Assembly: GCA_965199765.1 (NCBI GenBank)
Contig: CBDATC010000001.1
Location: forward strand, 558,001-622,000
DNA: 64,000 bases
Source: JAPOXR01 sp965199765
Lineage (GTDB): Bacteria; Pseudomonadota; Alphaproteobacteria; Rhodobacterales; Rhodobacteraceae
Direction of reading: 5' to 3'
Notes under the pieces: model-generated
What the model was told of the DNA's origin: nothing
Database searches by the model: none
What the model saw: only the letters and a program-made list of their open reading frames with translations
Position numbers and translations under genes: made by a program
In this document: piece after piece, positions 62,895-64,000 of the stretch
Layout of the letters: every line of letters starts with the position of its first letter
Numbering within the stretch: the first letter of the stretch is position 1

Positions 62895-63479
62895 CTTTTC
62901 TCCTATTGAGAGCACAGCTAAGCCCGCGCCGTTAAGGTCCCTAACATTGTTTTTTGATTGAACTCAACTAAAGCCGACTGTGACAGTGAATGCACATCTG
63001 ATTTTTTTGTTCAGTTTGCTGCGGACATCCAAAATTTCCACTGCAAGAAATCCGGCTATGCACGCCTTGAGATGCAGCATTGCACTGAGAGGACCATATT
63101 CGCTCCTCCCTAGCTCCGCTGGAGCGGCTTTGCCATGCGGTTCTGCAAAAAGGGGCCGAAGAGGTTTCTGTCAATCGGGCACAATGCACAAATTAAGTTC
63201 CCAAACCATTGTCACAAGAAATGATTAGGCCTGCAACAGCCGATTGCCCAAATTCGGGCATGGGTTGATCTTGTATTCGCAATAAGAGTCTTCGCCCTCC
63301 AGCGACAAGCTGCCGCCAAATTTTGGGCGCTTGCCCGAATTCCAACAACAATTAACAATGGAGTTGTGGGTTAAGCAGTTTGAGTGTTCCTTTCACAGCC
63401 CTTCTGCGAAGCGCACGATCTCTAGACGCATGCGGACAAAAACGCAGCGGCGAAAACGTTCATTCGAAGCCGCGAAACA
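62895..63479. other. Intergenic stretch between infA and glyA
   Basis: About 585 bases with no recognised gene. It must contain the infA promoter on the minus strand, near 62900-62960, where the sequence is AT-rich. A small hairpin (GCTCC with GGAGC) lies near 63113-63125. Nothing else was supported. Confidence 0.5.
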
Positions 63480-64000
63480 TCAAAGATGAGGATAAATCGG
63501 GAATCGGGCACATAATTCCCCAACCCGTTTTCTGACTTCCTCCTCCACTCCAGCATTATTGTCCGGGCCATTGGAGCTTAGGCCATCGAGTGTTTCTATA
63601 ATGAGGTCTGCGGTCAGCTCGAACTCAACTGTACCGAAACCCCTTGTCGTACAGGCAGGAGTACCGAGTCGAATTCCAGAGGTCACTGTGGGTTTTTCTG
63701 TGTCGAAGGGGATGCCGTTCTTGTTGCACGTAATGCCTGCTCGACCGAGCGCCTTTTCTGCTTCACTTCCCTTGAGACCTTTCGGACGGAGATCGACCAG
63801 CATCACATGCGTGTCAGTTCCTCCTGTTACGATGTCTAAACCGCTGGAATGCAGTCTCTCGGCCAATGCGTGCGCATTCGCAACCACCCGTCCGCAGTAA
63901 TCCTTGAATTCCGGGCGCAGCGCCTCACCGAACGCAACCGCCTTCGCGGCGATTGCATGCATCAATGGCCCGCCCTGAATCCCTGGAAAGATTGCTGAGT
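63480..64000 (-). CDS. glyA: Serine hydroxymethyltransferase (N-terminus outside window)
   Basis: The C-terminal 173 residues are visible; the gene enters from the right edge. It opens in frame with AIFPGIQGGPLMHAIAAKAV, a stretch lying about 30 residues after the PLP lysine, and continues TGGTDTHVMLVDLRPKGLKG, GITCNKNGIPFDTEKP and SGIRLGTPACTTRGFG, all standard GlyA. The enzyme makes glycine and methylene-tetrahydrofolate from serine. The PLP-binding lysine is outside the window. The apparent start at 63965 is a TTG inside the gene, not the true one. Confidence 0.96.
   Translation of the reverse strand, partial: SAIFPGIQGGPLMHAIAAKAVAFGEALRPEFKDYCGRVVANAHALAERLHSSGLDIVTGGTDTHVMLVDLRPKGLKGSEAEKALGRAGITCNKNGIPFDTEKPTVTSGIRLGTPACTTRGFGTVEFELTADLIIETLDGLSSNGPDNNAGVEEEVRKRVGELCARFPIYPHL

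Noticed and set aside
63480..63965. A 161-residue protein starting at 63965
   Set aside because: The start is a TTG within glyA; the frame continues upstream to the window edge with conserved GlyA sequence.
1..64000. CRISPR arrays, rRNA operons, replication origin or prophage structural genes
   Set aside because: No regularly spaced direct repeats, rRNA sequence, DnaA-box cluster or phage head and tail genes were seen.

Overview
The window looks like the chromosome of an alphaproteobacterium with a moderate GC content. Pointers are the compact infA-maf-rng-yacG operon with a short RNase E/G, DUF1178 beside lysC-ptsP, a FrmA-type formaldehyde dehydrogenase, an FcbT/TakP-like TRAP transporter, a fused pyruvate carboxylase, and the Hut pathway through formimidoylglutamate deiminase. 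Rhizobiales (Hyphomicrobiales) or a neighbouring order is my best guess; I cannot name a genus. Nearly a fifth of the window is intergenic gaps longer than about 150 bases, many holding decayed sequence, so the genome seems to be losing genes.

Layout. 1-3.2 kb: a thiamine-diphosphate enzyme running off the edge, an IS256 transposase stub, a truncated MmeI-like methylase start and an intact Mrr nuclease. 3.9-12.3 kb: mostly forward housekeeping genes (NUDIX, DUF1178, lysC, ptsP, flavin reductase, mtnP, apt). 12.4-16.4 kb: a second IS256 stub and a TRAP operon with an intrinsic terminator between the binding-protein and permease genes. 17-25 kb: an orphan ureD, then a type IVB (Dot/Icm, IncI Tra) secretion core: a type IV prepilin followed by homologues of TraM/DotI, TraN/DotH, TraO/DotG, a TraP/DotF-like protein and a TraQ/DotE-like protein. 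No ATPase, DotA or coupling protein is in the window. 25-34.4 kb: metabolic genes separated by long AT-rich gaps. 34.5-36.4 kb: a RelE/ParE-like domain fused to a UvrD-type helicase. 36.7-49.5 kb: pyc, a BI-1 protein, rpmG, RNase P RNA, ampD, a lipoprotein, gatCA, a ceramidase-like protein, tadA, an RsuA/RluB synthase and a TerC protein. 50.2-60.5 kb: a fructokinase-like gene and the histidine utilisation cluster. 60.7-64 kb: tRNA-Phe, yacG, rng, maf, infA and the end of glyA.

How it works together. HutH, HutU, HutI and HutF take histidine to formylglutamate under HutC. The same block carries an ornithine-cyclodeaminase-like gene and a second HutH-family protein whose cofactor-forming Ala-Ser-Gly has become Ala-Ser-Asp, so a side pathway or a lyase without the MIO cofactor is likely. 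MtnP and Apt salvage methylthioadenosine and adenine. LysC begins the aspartate pathway and PtsP heads the nitrogen PTS. The infA-maf-rng-yacG-tRNA block is a translation and RNA unit.

The most unusual items are the pilin-headed type IVB core, the toxin-helicase fusion, the MIO-less HutH paralogue, the apparent ATT or ATA start of maf inside infA, and an interleaved inverted repeat able to form a pseudoknot upstream of the pseudouridine synthase gene.
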